A DNA stretch of 64,000 nucleotides from Saccharum officinarum (lineage: Eukaryota; Streptophyta; Magnoliopsida; Poales; Poaceae): contig CM036162.1 of NCBI GenBank assembly GCA_020631735.1, forward strand, positions 87,121,852-87,185,851, in the 5' to 3' direction. A program made the translations under genes and the position numbers. Numbering within the stretch: position 1 is the stretch's first letter; each line of letters starts with the position of its first letter. The notes beneath the pieces are model-generated. The model worked only from the letters and a program-made list of their open reading frames with translations. It did not search any database and was not told the origin of the DNA. Shown in pieces: positions 46,439 through 58,462 of this stretch.

Positions 46439-46572
46439 TCAGTTTTGTAAAATCTAAATAAATTCGAAACTAAGTCCTAAAATCATGATTCTTGTTTTGT
46501 TAGACTCCTAGTAATCTGTACTATGTGTTAGAGTAGATTAATTCATCTGGTGCACACTATTTTTAGTTCTGC

Positions 46573-46600
46573 AATAAATAAATAAATAAATAAATAAATA
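46573..46600. repeat. (AATA)7 microsatellite
   Basis: Seven perfect tetranucleotide units within the solo LTR. Confidence 0.95.
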
Positions 46601-48036
46601 TGCTCCTATAATTGTTATACTATTTTTAGTGGCTAATGGGTAAATGAGTTTAATCTCAAATTTTTACAGTAGATTAGTAAATGTGTTAGGCACCTCCTGT
46701 AAGTTTTGTAGCCTTTAAATAGGTGCTATGATTGAGTTATAAAATGTTCTTGCTCTCAGCTATTTATTAGCATAAATATCATTTTGTAGTTTTAGAAGAG
46801 TGTTTCTTTTGTCTTGTGCTTGAACTAGTGTACATGTTGCTACTCGTCCTGGTTTTATAGCTTGCTGGCTTGCTCTAGATGTATTTTAGAATTTGTGGGT
46901 TGTCATTTTAATTATTGCATCATCCTTGCATGCATATAGAGCACAAGTACGAGGAGATTGTCGAGGAATACGAGGAGGAGACCCAGGAACCGAGCCGAAG
47001 ATGGTGTATTGGTGGACGGATCCTGAAGATGGAAATGCTAACTTATTTATAATGTTTTTTTGCCTAGGCAAGCCCCGGTGCATAACCTCTATTATTCTGC
47101 ACTTTATTTTATTTTATGCTTGTGCATTAAGTTTTAAGGAGTTAAATAAATTTCACTTGCATATATATATCCTTATCCCATGAGTCTTACTAGTATATCA
47201 GGATCGTGTGGCTTGCTATACTATAGGACCCCGGTAGAAATCGAGTGATTGTCTGTCACTCGCGAGAGATAGAAAAATATATTATTGTTATTATTATTAT
47301 ATTACTATCATATGGAATATATATGAATGATAATTGGAAATCGGGCAGGACCGTACTTTGGATTTGGATTTGGACTTGGTTGGGCAACCGAGCGAGACTT
47401 GGATTGCATTTGTCCCGCCTATGTCGATTGAGGACCGTCCGTTGCTGTGGATGGTAGTCAGGTCACAGACTTATTATGCTGAGCACATATTTGCTTATGG
47501 GAGCGGAAAGACTTATTACTCTCTTGTCATGGGTTCCGACTCTTTCCAGACCGACTTTTAGGGGTGGGTATTAGGTGAAGGTCTAAGCATCATACTAAGA
47601 CCGGGTCTCAGGTGTTGGGTGCTTGGAGTCCAAGCTTGGACGGGGACCTGGACCCTTTGACAAGAGTGGAGCGGGTTGGTCTTGTCTGTGCCCGGGGTAC
47701 AGATGAGACGTGTGTTTCGGGGTACCAACTAGGATACATTGATTCGCGAATCACCATTTTTATGAGACGATACCGACTGGGCTATGGTCTAGCACCGTAG
47801 TAAGAACGAGAACTTAGAAGAAGAAGAAAATAGTTCTGATTGCTTACCACATGCTTGAAAGTAGCATAGGTGCTTACATAGGATGGTTAGCTAATGAACC
47901 AATCCTGACTGCTAATAAAACTTGAACATAAGGATGAACTTTTAGTAATGCTTCCCACAGATGCAATAACCCACAAGCCAAATAGTCTTGCATATCCTTG
48001 GAGTCTTTATATTTTTCTCCTATCGGGTAAGTCTTG

Positions 48037-48058
48037 CTAAGTACAATCGAGTACTTAG
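48037..48058 (+). other. 8-bp stem hairpin in the solo LTR
   Basis: CTAAGTAC and GTACTTAG flank a 6-nt loop, between GGGTAAGTC and GTTTTAT...TTGCAGGT. This is the same architecture as at 6963-6984 with paired base changes in the stem. Confidence 0.7.
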
Positions 48059-48636
48059 AGTTTTATTTTCCCTGTTGCAGGTAATAGGTGGAGCTAAAGC
48101 TAACTCTTGTGTATGGATACCTCCTGGTGGGCTCAGCGAGGATTCCTTTTACACTGCGATCGTAGTATTTATTTATAACCTTCACCAAATATTTTTATAA
48201 AGAAAAGTTTCACAACTCTGTCATCTTGTATAATTGTTTACTTTGTTAAATGTTTAAACATGTCTATGAATAATGTTTACTGTTGCTACAACTTTGACCA
48301 CCTGTTTATTCATGTCGCAAGATAAAAAAATATGTAACCTGTAATAGGTCAACTTTTATTCATGTTATACTATAATTGTTCTTTTTGCTACTATATAAAA
48401 CTTGTTTGTAATAACTCCGATTTTATGTAATAATGTAATGTATGAAATGGTTAAGAATGTTGTAAGCTTTATTCACTTATTTATGATCCTGATGAAAAAT
48501 GTGGATTTTCGAGTTCTCCCGTTGGGTGTGCTCGATGAAATTGTTTAATTTATTATGCTCACTTGAGTACTTAGTGTCTAATGAAAGATGAGTATCCTTG
48601 ATAGCACATTAAGTCAGGCGGTTCTGCCATAATACT

Positions 48637-48985
48637 AGAGGCATACCTCATGCGTTGCTGCGGGAATTACGGATTAGTAAATTACGTGGCATATTAACGT
48701 AGATTGAAATGGACATTTTTTTTGTAATTAATAAGTGATGACATAGATAGCTTGCATGAAAGGATTATAAGTTAGTGGGACACTTAGTGGGAAATGATAT
48801 GGACATCTTACATGAAGAGATAGAACATCTAGTAAGGTCATTTAGTGGGGAATGATGTGGACACCTTGCACGAAGAGATAAAACATCCAGTAAGGTTTAG
48901 TTTTATAAGAGTATATAGATATAGATATAGATATAGATATAGATATAGATATAGATATAGATATAGATATAGATATAGATATTTA
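48637..48985. repeat. Sequence present only in duplication A, ending in a microsatellite
   Basis: After the solo LTR this stretch has no counterpart in copy B and may be a separate insertion. It contains two diverged GGGAAATGATATGGACATCTT / GGGGAATGATGTGGACACCTT units and ends in the hexanucleotide array. Confidence 0.55.
48912..48982. repeat. (ATATAG)n microsatellite, about 12 units
   Basis: Near-perfect hexanucleotide run. Both strands stay open through it (YRYRYR on one, YLYLYL on the other), which is an artefact and not a gene. Confidence 0.95.
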
Positions 48986-49080
48986 ATACAAAAAATAAAA
49001 GGCCATCTATGGGAGGCGAAGAACTCCATCGACCTTGCTTCTTGTAGCTAGCAAGAGTAAACTAGGTGGTTCTTGAGTTA
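48985..49080 (-). pseudogene. LINE 3' end remnant in duplication A
   Basis: It matches 54655-54735. On the minus strand a LINE C-terminal-like MEFFASHRWPF can be read. It marks the end of duplication unit A, directly before unit B starts. Confidence 0.5.
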
Positions 49081-50758
49081 AATATTGGCACTCAAATAAA
49101 AAAATACAATTCCAAGCCGGCCCTACTAGAGCCCTGAAATTTGGATGGACACCCAAGCTCTAGGCCTTCCTGCGTGCAATGCCAGGTTCCTAGCCCGTCC
49201 ACCACCTGTTAGGTTCCCAGCCCACGCGCCGCCAGCTCCTCATGCGCGAGAACTTCCCCACGCGGACATCGCCGTCTGCCGCCCCAAGTATGCATTCCAG
49301 TTTGTGATATGATGAGGTGATATGAGTTCTCGATTTGATCTAGGAAGTAGGAACACTAATTTCTAGTGTACAATCTACGGCTATGAACTATAATTTATAC
49401 TGCAATTTTAGACTTCATGCATGCTTAGGTTTATCAGATTTTGGAATCTATATGTTTCTTATGTCTAAAAGGTACACGACACCGCAAAGTTCATTGCATG
49501 TCCGAGTTTCTCAAGATACACATGGCAGATATGTTATGAACTCTACTGTAATCAGCTATCATTAAATTTTGACTAAATTTGTGTTTGAATTAAATTTGAA
49601 TATTTGTACTCATTTATAATTTTAAAGTATAGTGTTGAATTGTTATAGTTTAAATAAATCATTATATAATGTGATATTCTCAAATACATATGCATATAAT
49701 GTGAGAAAATAGAGAGAATTGAAGATAGCGACCCTATTTTAGGCGCTCTTAATGGAGTGTAGTCCAGAAAATAGGACCCTCAAAAGTAGGAGGAGCCCTC
49801 AAATAAAAAGTAGGAGCCCTATTTTGGGGTTACTACTGACTACGTCATCATAATAATTAATAGAAGATGGATGAGGATCTCCACTCCTTACCGGGGAACG
49901 AGGATGATGTGAGGAAGAGTTGCTCCTCACACGCAAAAGGAAGGGTACCTGATCTAGATTGAGGCGGGGGCGGCATGCAAGAGGTTCCTTTGAGCAGAGA
50001 GTTAGGTTTTTTTAGCATCATAGATCTTTCATTTATCGTAGATAGGAGTGTTATCAGCGGCTGCTAATTCCTGCAACCAACCTGGGATATAGTCAAGCCA
50101 AAACTGGGAGTGCTCCATGGCCGACACCATGCTTGCACAATAATGGGACACTGAGTTGGCAACCCTGACACCCACTTAACTCGAAAATCAATAAAACTCC
50201 TGCCTACCTCTATGATATTGAAACAAAGACCACCAATAGATGACCTAAGACCAGTGCGGTCCTCTATCAGAGACTTCAAGCCATGGCAATCAACCTCCAG
50301 CATAACTTGATCATTGTCAGTGTTTGATGACCGGCAACTCATCACGGGGTTACCCGGGACGATTGTTCGAGAGCCAGCGAACCTAGAAACTCGACGGTAA
50401 CGTAAGAGACAAACGATTTGTACTGGTTCAGGCCCTCGTGATCGAGTAAAAGTCTTACGTTCAGTCGGCGTTAGCCTTTGCGTTGGATTGATTGTGTGAT
50501 TTTGTGTATATGGGGTGCCCTTAGCCTCTCTTTATATAGAGAGAAGGCTGAGGTGCAATTCTAGTCCTAGCCGAATACAATTAAGGAGTTCTAGACCTAT
50601 TACAGAGTCTAACTCTCCTAATATTTCAACTAGATCGGTCTTTACATCTTGAAGTCCACGCCATCTTGAACCGTGTCCTTCAATCTTGACCGTGGGCCTG
50701 AGATGGGTCCCTGATAGAAGTCATCATGATACAGAACCCTATAGCCCCTGTATCGACA

Positions 50759-50771
50759 AGCCCCCGAGCAA
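50759..50771 (-). other. Polypurine tract of the short gypsy element
   Basis: The minus strand reads GCTCGGGGGCT immediately before the LTR start TGTCGATACAGG, which fixes the minus orientation. Confidence 0.7.
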
Positions 50772-51920
50772 TTCATGGTTGAACTCGGAGGTCTACCCAG
50801 TCCGACTTCTACTACAGCTCAACTCGGGCTTGACCAGGTTCTCCGAGCCGGCTTCCGAGCCATCGGACAACCGAGGTCTTCACAGTCTGGCTTCTACTAC
50901 AATCTCAGAGCATTACATCTTGGCTCGTCTAAAGGTTCCAGCTACAAAACAAGATAACCTGGCATTTGTCTTAAAGATTATCCCAGGTAATACGATTACC
51001 CGGATGAGAGATAACCGGCTATTGACGCCGACGCTCGATCATGAAACCCCAGACCAACTTTTTAGTTGTCTCCTATTTTATCCCGGGTAATATGATTATC
51101 CGAATGAGAGGTCCTGGCTATACACGCCGTTGCTCGCCCAGACTAGAAAGTCACCCGCCAGAAGACTATCGGCTATCACGCTGGTAGATTGATCTAGGCA
51201 CCCGGATACGCCATCTATGTCTATCAGTTGGCTCACATCCTGCGGCTATGTTGATCAGCTGCACCTTTGTGGCACTTAGCCTAATGGCTAAATGTATGCC
51301 ATGCCCGAGAAAGGTTACTCGGAAGAAGGCGACTAACTTTCCTAAGGTATGGAAGGTACTATCACAGTCATCTTATCTAATCGGGTGTTTTTAAACACTC
51401 AAGGTCGTTTTTACATGGTCCTATCTCGATCACACAACTACTTGGATGCTTCGTCTTAAATAAATCAAGACGTATGAGTCCAACTTCATAAAAAGGCTAA
51501 GTTTTATCAGCCTACATTTGACTCGTCCTAAGTCGATCGGGACGCGGTCACTAAATTTTAAGTCGTCCTAAGTCAATCAAGACGTGGTCACCAAAAATTG
51601 ACTCGTTCTAAGATTTTTGCAAACAGTCAGCAAGCAGGAAGCACATATGTGGTGTACAGGACTATGCATTAACAGAGTGCATGTGTACACGTATATATGT
51701 ATGTCACCATTTCTAGCATACCATGAATGGACATATTCCCTTGCTTGTCTACGTCCTCAAAGACCTGGCATTCACTCCGATCAAGACAGGGCTATATGTC
51801 AAGGAGTTCCAGAAATAATATGTCTGTCCAGTGATACTCCATACAAGTCCCAAATCAGGTCAAACAAGAAAGCAAGCTCGGGAGGCATCTACAATTGAGA
51901 AAGTACCTGGAGTCCTGGAC

Positions 51921-52112
51921 GATTTCAGAAATTACCTGGAGGATTTCAGAAAGCACCTGGACTATTTCAGAAATTACCCAGAGGATTTCGGAAAGCACCC
52001 GAAAGATTTCAGAATGTACCCGGATGATTTCAGAAAGTACCCGGGTGAATTCAGAAAGTACCCGAATGATTTTCAGAATGTACCCGGGTGAATTCAGAAA
52101 GTACTTGGACAT
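51921..52112 (+). repeat. 21-bp tandem repeat, about nine units
   Basis: Units are of the form GATTTCAGAAAGTACCCGGAT, with one 22-bp unit near 52070 that breaks the phase. In the + frame starting at 51831 they code a heptapeptide DDFRKYP with variation. The minus strand also stays open. It is located in the interior of the non-autonomous gypsy element. Confidence 0.85.
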
Positions 52113-53344
52113 TTGTCTTGCTACAATACCAACAGCTAAGTTCGCTCGGGCATGACTTCTTGGTGACTACTTGACTCCTTAACTACTTGGACCTAACGCT
52201 CTAGTCGGCAGTGGCGGATCTACAGGGGGGCTGGGGCTCCAGCCCCCCTAATGACTTGATTTACCACTAAATTATTGTAGCAAAAATCTAAAATCGTCAT
52301 TAAATTTTTATGTAAATCAACATCTCTATTGTTTTAGCCCCCCTTGATTTTCATCCTGCATCCACCACTGCTAGTCGGGGATAGGTTTCGAGTACTCGCT
52401 GGCGCGACTATGTGACATTTTTTTTCCACAGGGACTCGATATCCTGAAACAAGCTCGTGCTGCTACTTTGCAAATTGCATATACGGAAGTACATACTGAG
52501 CCGTCAAATCAGCAACACGAAGACCTACGGGCTACAGCAGCATGCAAGATGATGGCAGGCAAGCAAGTTAACTAGCCATGCAAGTCAATACAGTTGATAT
52601 CTACAAGCCGCAATGGAAAATTATGCCATATTAATGATACTGGACAGAAGTGCATCCAAAGCCATAGGATCAACGTTCACCTTCAGTGCCGTTCGGGGCA
52701 GTTTGGCTTCTCCCGGCGACGTACTTGCCAACTTCCACGAGCCACAAGGGCAGTCTTCCGACACGACACAGTGTGCTGAAATCGCCAATAACGCAGCTGT
52801 GCCGTTACCCTTCGTGACATCGCTAAGAGCCGCACGGGTTAAGAAAAGGCTGATGGGTTGGGGCGTATTTCAGTTTGACAAGACGTGCCAAGCTTCTAAA
52901 GCTGATTTTCAGATCTAGGTTTACTCGGCTTCACTTCGACGCTACGCTTGGGGGCTTGAATTCATGGATGAAAGACCCGGTTTACAAAACTTTCAACTAC
53001 TCCAGCATCTCTGAGTATATTCTTTTTAGATCCTAGTGCCGACTACAAGTACTCGGACACAGGCTCGGAGGTTGCGGGATACATATCCTCAGGGAATGTT
53101 TTTTATTTTTTTCTGGAAAGTTTACAGAAAAAGACCCTCCAATTCTTTGTTCCAAACAGTAAGAGGCTCGGGGGCTACACTCGGTGATGCACTTTTTCCG
53201 AAAAGTGCACACCACTCGAAGATCTCAAGAAGCGCTACATGGTTTCTCTCAAGAAAGCACTTGGACGACACTTATTTCCTCTCGGCAAGACCTAGAGGAA
53301 CAAGAAGAGGCTTCCAAGATCAACCATACAGTGCTCGGGGGCTT

Positions 53345-53361
53345 CCCTACCTGGCGCGCCA
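53345..53361 (-). other. Primer-binding-site-like sequence of the short gypsy element
   Basis: The minus strand reads TGGCGCGCCAGGTAGGG two bases after the LTR end. Its place and the TGGCGC start fit a tRNA primer site. The tRNA is not identified. Confidence 0.6.
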
Positions 53362-54654
53362 GCTGTCGGTGTTTGGTGACCGACAACTCGTCATGAGGTT
53401 ACCCGGGACGATTATTCGTGGGTATCGGCGAATGCAGAACTCGATGGTAAACGCAGAGACAACAATTTATACTGGTTCGGTCTACCGGAATAACGTCGGT
53501 GTCCCTATGTCTAGTGTGGGGTAAATAATATATTGCGCCCTGCGCTTTAGGGTTTAGACTGTGAGGTCTGTTCCTATTGTGTGAGGTGTCGATCTAGGGA
53601 GCTCTGCTCTCCTTTATATAGTCCAGGAGGCAAGAGTCCTAGTCGGTTATAATGTAGAAGTCCTAGTAGAATTACATGGAAGGAATCCTAGTCGAACTAG
53701 ATCTTCTCCCTTCCTTGCGGGGTACCCTGGGTACTATGTACCGACAATCATAGCCATTCTCCGCTGCTAGCTCCAACCCTTCCCTTGCCGTCATTGCCTC
53801 GGCTATCAAGACATAGGCATATCGTCAAACCATGTGCCTCCTTAGCCACATCGATGATTGCTGGTGAACCGAAATATTGGGCTAGGCACCCGCAATGGTT
53901 GTAGACAGTGCTAAGGAGGAGAGAGAAATGGTTTATGGAATGATCATCTCTTTGATGTGCTAATGGTTGAGACACTAGCAGAGTCCCATGAGTTCATGAC
54001 AAGTGTCTACTTGGTTTTATCCATTTTTCTGGAGCAGTTATTGGAAATGAAAATGGCAAGTCGTGATCATAATCCTGCTTCGGTTTGAATAAAGCTCTCA
54101 TGATTTGGCCTAAAAAACGTCACCGGGTAACAAAAAGTAAAGCACAACTTTAGTACATAGTCCAATACTCCAATCAAGCAATGAGGAAGTTCAAGAGACC
54201 TGTTGCCCTGTGAAATACTAGTACGTACCCTAACCATTGAGAGAAAGTTGTAACAAGGTGCCAAGAGGCATCTTAATAGAACAATCGTTGAAGTTGTTGC
54301 AAAAAGCTTATTCCAGACTAGATCCCTGAGAAGACCACACCAAGTGATGACATTCTCTGGGTCAGACCTCTTCTTCCCCTACCTTCTGATGTTGCACTCT
54401 TATTAGGTTTGACTACTTTGTAAATTAATCTATTTTTTTATGTTGCCAACAAATCCTGGATTGTTTTTCAGCATCGACAAAACATTGAGCCAAGCAAAGA
54501 TTCGACAAATGGCTGCATAGAGTTTTTTTGGATAATGGATAAAATCCGGCTTCACACCTCTTTAAAAAACAAAAAGAAGGATCAATCCAAAATTATTACA
54601 AAGTCTCTCACTCGACACAATGTGTTTAACATTAATATCCAATATGGAAAATAA

Positions 54655-54995
54655 AAAGGTCATTCATGGGAGGCGAAGAACTCCATAGACCTTGCTTCTA
54701 GTAGCTGGCAAGAGTAAATTAGGTGGTTCTTGAGTTCCTCTGTACACTATAACAGAGCCTAGAACCAAAGCCAATGTATCCCCTAAACAATAGCTGCAAA
54801 AATGTTTTTGATTGGCAATTGTTAAACACAAAATCATTTATTGTGAGCCAAGTAGCCCAGCACACAGCCGCAGGCCCTGTCAATAAAAAATATTTTATTT
54901 CCATCCACCCCCTTGGACCAAGTACCAAATAAGTGTTTAATATTGAGGATAACAATAACATAGAGCCAAGTTAAGGCTACAGTCTTTCAGATAGT
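54655..54995 (-). pseudogene. LINE zf-RVT-like 3' remnant
   Basis: The minus-strand frame contains GPAAVCWATWLTINDFVF and SKTFLQLLFRG, typical of the region between reverse transcriptase and the end in plant LINEs that lack RNase H. The last part (about 54655-54735) is duplicated at 48985-49080. Confidence 0.65.
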
Positions 54996-56061
54996 ACCGG
55001 GGAAGGGATAAAGAAAGTAGAAAACCCTCTGGTGCAAGAACAATGTACCGGCAAGCAACTAAAGATGATCAATGATTTCATGACATTTATTAATGCTTAC
55101 CTACAAATGTTGGCCATCTTTTGTAAAATGATTGGGCAGCTTTTTTCTTTAATTGAGGGAGAAGTTCTTTAGACTTTAAACAATTTTTGGCATAATTTTT
55201 AACCCATCTACAATGAGAAAACCAAACAATCACTTCATCTGCATAGACTTATTTCATCAAATTTTCACAAGCAAAGGCAAGAAAATATTACACATTTCAA
55301 ACGAACATTGCTTAATTCAATGATGCTGCATAAACAAGCTTGTGGATTGATGTTTGGTGTACAAATAGTAGATCAAACTTTCTGCAACTATCAATTTTAC
55401 AAATGAAGTCTAATACTTTCAGATTTTTTTCAATAACACGACTCTATCTGGATAGCCCATATTTGTAACAGTCAATACTTGCAGTTGAGCCATTGACAAT
55501 CAAAGATTTGAGACAGATATTGTGTACAATGACGGCACAATGTCATTTTGATTTTGGGAACTACATGTCAATTATCCTCTGGTCTAATGATGACTGATAC
55601 AGCATTGGCAACCATGACTGTTAGGGCATATACAACCCACAGACAACACTCTCTGTCTATAAGTTCAGACAACTAAAGAGATAGATCGTACAATAGTTGT
55701 CTATTTGGCTGTCTGCAAGTTGTTTAATGCTTGCATGTAGCCATGATCAATCATGAATACAACTTCAGTATACCATGATGTTGTTATTTGATACAAAACA
55801 AATCAAGCATAAATGAGATGAATATGTTTACAATATTTTTAGAACCATCAATATAAATGATATATTATTATAGTTATATATAATAATGTAATATAATAAT
55901 TTTTCGTTAATCAAATATAGCATAACATGACAGCAACTTTAATTTCTTGTCTAATTTTCTTTGTTACCATTGTGAGAACATCTATTGTGTGCACCTTGTT
56001 GTTGTTTATTATAACATGACACGTTTTCAGAAAGGTAATTTAGGAATGACAAAGAACTGCC
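54996..56061. other. AT-rich spacer, no gene
   Basis: No protein feature and no clear element. A GGGCATATACAACCCACAGACA stretch near 55625 could be a MITE end without a recognisable partner. Confidence 0.4.
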
Positions 56062-57526
56062 TGTCGGCGTTTGGACCAGCGGCCCTAACCCCCAATGAGT
56101 GAATGAGCATTTGCACGTATGAAATCCGGATGGTGTGTAAGAAGAACACAAGCGATTTATACTGGTTCGGGCCGAAGAATGCCCTACGTCTAGTGGGGAG
56201 GAGAGTCTTGTATTGTCTTGCACCGGGGTGCTTGTAGTAGGGAGTTACAAGCTGGTGAGAAAGTGAGGAGCTCCCAGGTCTCAAGATGTGTTAGTGTGGA
56301 ATGCTTGCTCGTGATGAGTCAAGTCTCGCATGGATTTGCCTTCTGTCCGTCGTCCCCTGGAATGGTCCCTGCCCTCCCCTTTTATAGATGCAAGGGGAAC
56401 ATAGGGTTATATGCATGCGCTTCATGATGTCTTTCTTGGGAAGGAAGATCTGAGGCCTCCTGTAGTCGGTGGCGTTCTATTGTTGGAGGAGTGGCTCTTG
56501 TCCTTTGATGTTGTAGCGACGTGTCTTGTCATACGTGGCCCTGTTGTAAGGTCCTAGATGGCTAGAGGGGGGTGAATAGCTTATAAAAAAATCCTACACG
56601 AACTACTAAGCAAACTTGTAAGAATAACAAACGACATAAAGCGAGTTTTGCTTAGCCTACGGTTGTGATGCAAGCATCCTATCCACAAGTCTAGTAGATT
56701 ATGATCTCTAGTTCACATAAGGGCTAAGTCACTAATTTTACACTAGTGAGCAAGCTAACAACACTACTAGCAAAGCTACCACTAGAGCTACACAAGATAA
56801 TCTAATAAATGTAAATGCAAGAGAGAGGATTGTGATTCTTATACCGACGGTGGAGTGAAGATGTTGCCAATCACCAAGATGATATACAATCAATCAATAT
56901 TGACAACAACACAATATGAAGACCAATCACCGGGAGACAAGAGACATAATATTTTTGTTCACCCGGTGTTCACTTGTGCACCGACAAGCTACGTCACCGG
57001 TTGTGTCGACCAACACTTAGATTGTTTCTCGGTGTGACCCTCAAGTCACTCGCCCCTCAAGGCACGCCCCGCAAGGCACCGCAAGACACACTCTCAAGTG
57101 AGGTAACTCAATGACACGCGCAAAGTATTAGAGTTGCTTTTAGCACTCCGCCGAGGAAAGCACAAGAACCTCTTACAATCAACCGGAGGTGGCCAAGAAC
57201 AATCTCCTTCTCTTGCCAACGCCTCCAACAATCTCCAAGCCGGCTAGGAGCGGTACTCTTCAAGAGTAACAAGAAATCCACCGGCTAAACCACCCACAAG
57301 TGCCACTAGATGCCCTCAAGCTATGCAATGCACTTTGGGATCACTCAATCTCACTTTTGATTTGCAATCAAGCAAGAGAAATGAGTGGGAGGGAGAAGCT
57401 TTTGATCAAAGGATGCACAAGAGTGTTAGAAATGTCAAGAGTGCTCCCCAAGGGCCGACCAATAAGTATTTATAACCCCCATCCTCAAAACTAGCCGTTA
57501 GCTTCTCCACACAACAGAAACGGGGG

Positions 57527-57962
57527 CGACAGACGCTGCATAGTAGCGTCTATTGCCGAACCGACAGACGCTGCACAGTAGCGTCTGTCGCTCCTACGGC
57601 CACCACATGTTCGACCGTTTGAAAACTTCATTCGCACGCCCATGCGACAGACGCGTCCGACGCCGATTGACAGACGCGCCCGTACACCCGACAGACGTGG
57701 TCCAGTAAGCTTGTTTCACGTGACACTCGATAGACGTGTTCGGTCCTCAGCCGATAGACGCGTCTGACGCGTGAAGCCGCGTCGCGCTCAACTCGTTTGA
57801 GCGACAGACACTGGAACAGTGTTCCAGGCCGCGTCTGTCACTCACGCGACACCGTGTTTGACGCCTTGCCCACACCAGGGCCAAAACCCCATGCTAGGGT
57901 ATGGCGACAGACGTTGCACAGTAGCGTCTGACGCTCAGGGCAGCAGCGTCTGTCGCCCATAA
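57527..57962. repeat. CGACAGACGC quasi-palindromic motif array
   Basis: CGACAGACGC and GCGTCTGTCG recur about a dozen times, often as facing pairs around TGCACAGTA. It lies in the middle of copy 1. Confidence 0.8.
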
Positions 57963-58462
57963 GTTGGTGAAAATGCAACGTTTTCTCGCTCCGCTTGTTT
58001 CGCCCTTTCACTTATGAGTTAGACTAAGTATGTGTAACACTTAAGCACATGATTTAGCTCGTGAAACACCACGTGACATCGCCTCCAAATCTCGACAACG
58101 GCGTAAAGGAAAATAGGCATTTCATCACCTTGAAAACGCCTGAATCCCGTCTCGCAAGCTCGGCGGGAGGGGGATAGGACCCCAAACCCCTCTCTACCCC
58201 TTAAACTCCATCGCCTTCACAAATGTGCCAACACCAACAAGTGATCATCACCTTATGCACGTGTGTTAGCATTTTCATATTCATTTTCAAAGGTTTTCCA
58301 GTTAGCTCACTAGGCTCTACATGCAATGCACTTCATGAATTCACCTAGTGGCACCCGTGCGTTGAGTAACTAATAAGACTTCCCCTCTTAATAGTTCGGC
58401 TATCGATTCTAAACCACTCACACCCTCTATGGTGTCTTAAGTGCAAAATAAAATGTCCCTAT

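Larger units (their letters stand above)
38999..48631 (+). mobile_element. Gypsy-type solo LTR with nested insertions
   Basis: It starts TGTAACGCCCTCGGTG and ends GGCGGTTCTGCCATA. The flanking 5-bp ATACT occurs on both sides (38994-38998 and 48632-48636), so the LTR stands alone as the product of LTR-LTR recombination. Subtracting the Mutator element (39771-44720) and the smaller MITEs leaves roughly 4.1-4.7 kb, another very long LTR. There is no PBS, PPT or pol. The final CA has mutated to TA. Confidence 0.82.
50315..53746 (-). mobile_element. Short non-autonomous gypsy-type LTR element (3.4 kb)
   Basis: The LTRs are at 50315-50758 (3' LTR, 444 bp) and 53364-53746 (5' LTR, 383 bp). They start TGTCAGTGTTTGATGACC / TGTCGGTGTTTGGTGACC and end CGACA on the + strand. 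The flanking 5-bp ATCAT (50310-50314 and 53747-53751) is exact. The LTRs differ strongly, so the insertion is old or the LTRs are chimeric. No gag or pol is present in the 2.6-kb interior, which instead contains a 21-bp repeat and CTCGGGGGCT-type purine words. It resembles Dasheng/RIRE2-style non-autonomous elements of grasses (inference). Confidence 0.85.
50008..53830 (-). pseudogene. 5'-truncated LINE tail with RNase H, split by a gypsy element
   Basis: The two outer pieces, 53830-53747 and 50314-50008 on the minus strand, join across the gypsy target site. They read AEAMTAREGLELAAENGYD, then QVMLEVDCHGLKSLIEDR and FIDFRVKWVS, an L1-type RNase H. An A-run lies at the left end (T-run near 50008 on the + strand). 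The frame is broken near the C-terminus. The LINE sits in duplication copy B only, so it arrived after the duplication. Confidence 0.75.
49076..54650. repeat. Duplication copy B, split by LINE and gypsy insertions
   Basis: It matches copy A (37232-38993) in order and orientation, with the insertion at about 50008-53830 removed. It begins immediately after the LINE remnant that closes unit A, so the two are tandem. It contains the third coatomer-flank-like segment. No gene recognised. Confidence 0.8.

Noticed and set aside
48845..49051. Open frame with YRYRYR repeats
   Set aside because: Pure translation of the ATATAG microsatellite.
51921..52112. Possible CRISPR-like or centromeric array
   Set aside because: Units are contiguous without unique spacers and only 21 bp long, inside a retroelement. 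This is an ordinary minisatellite.
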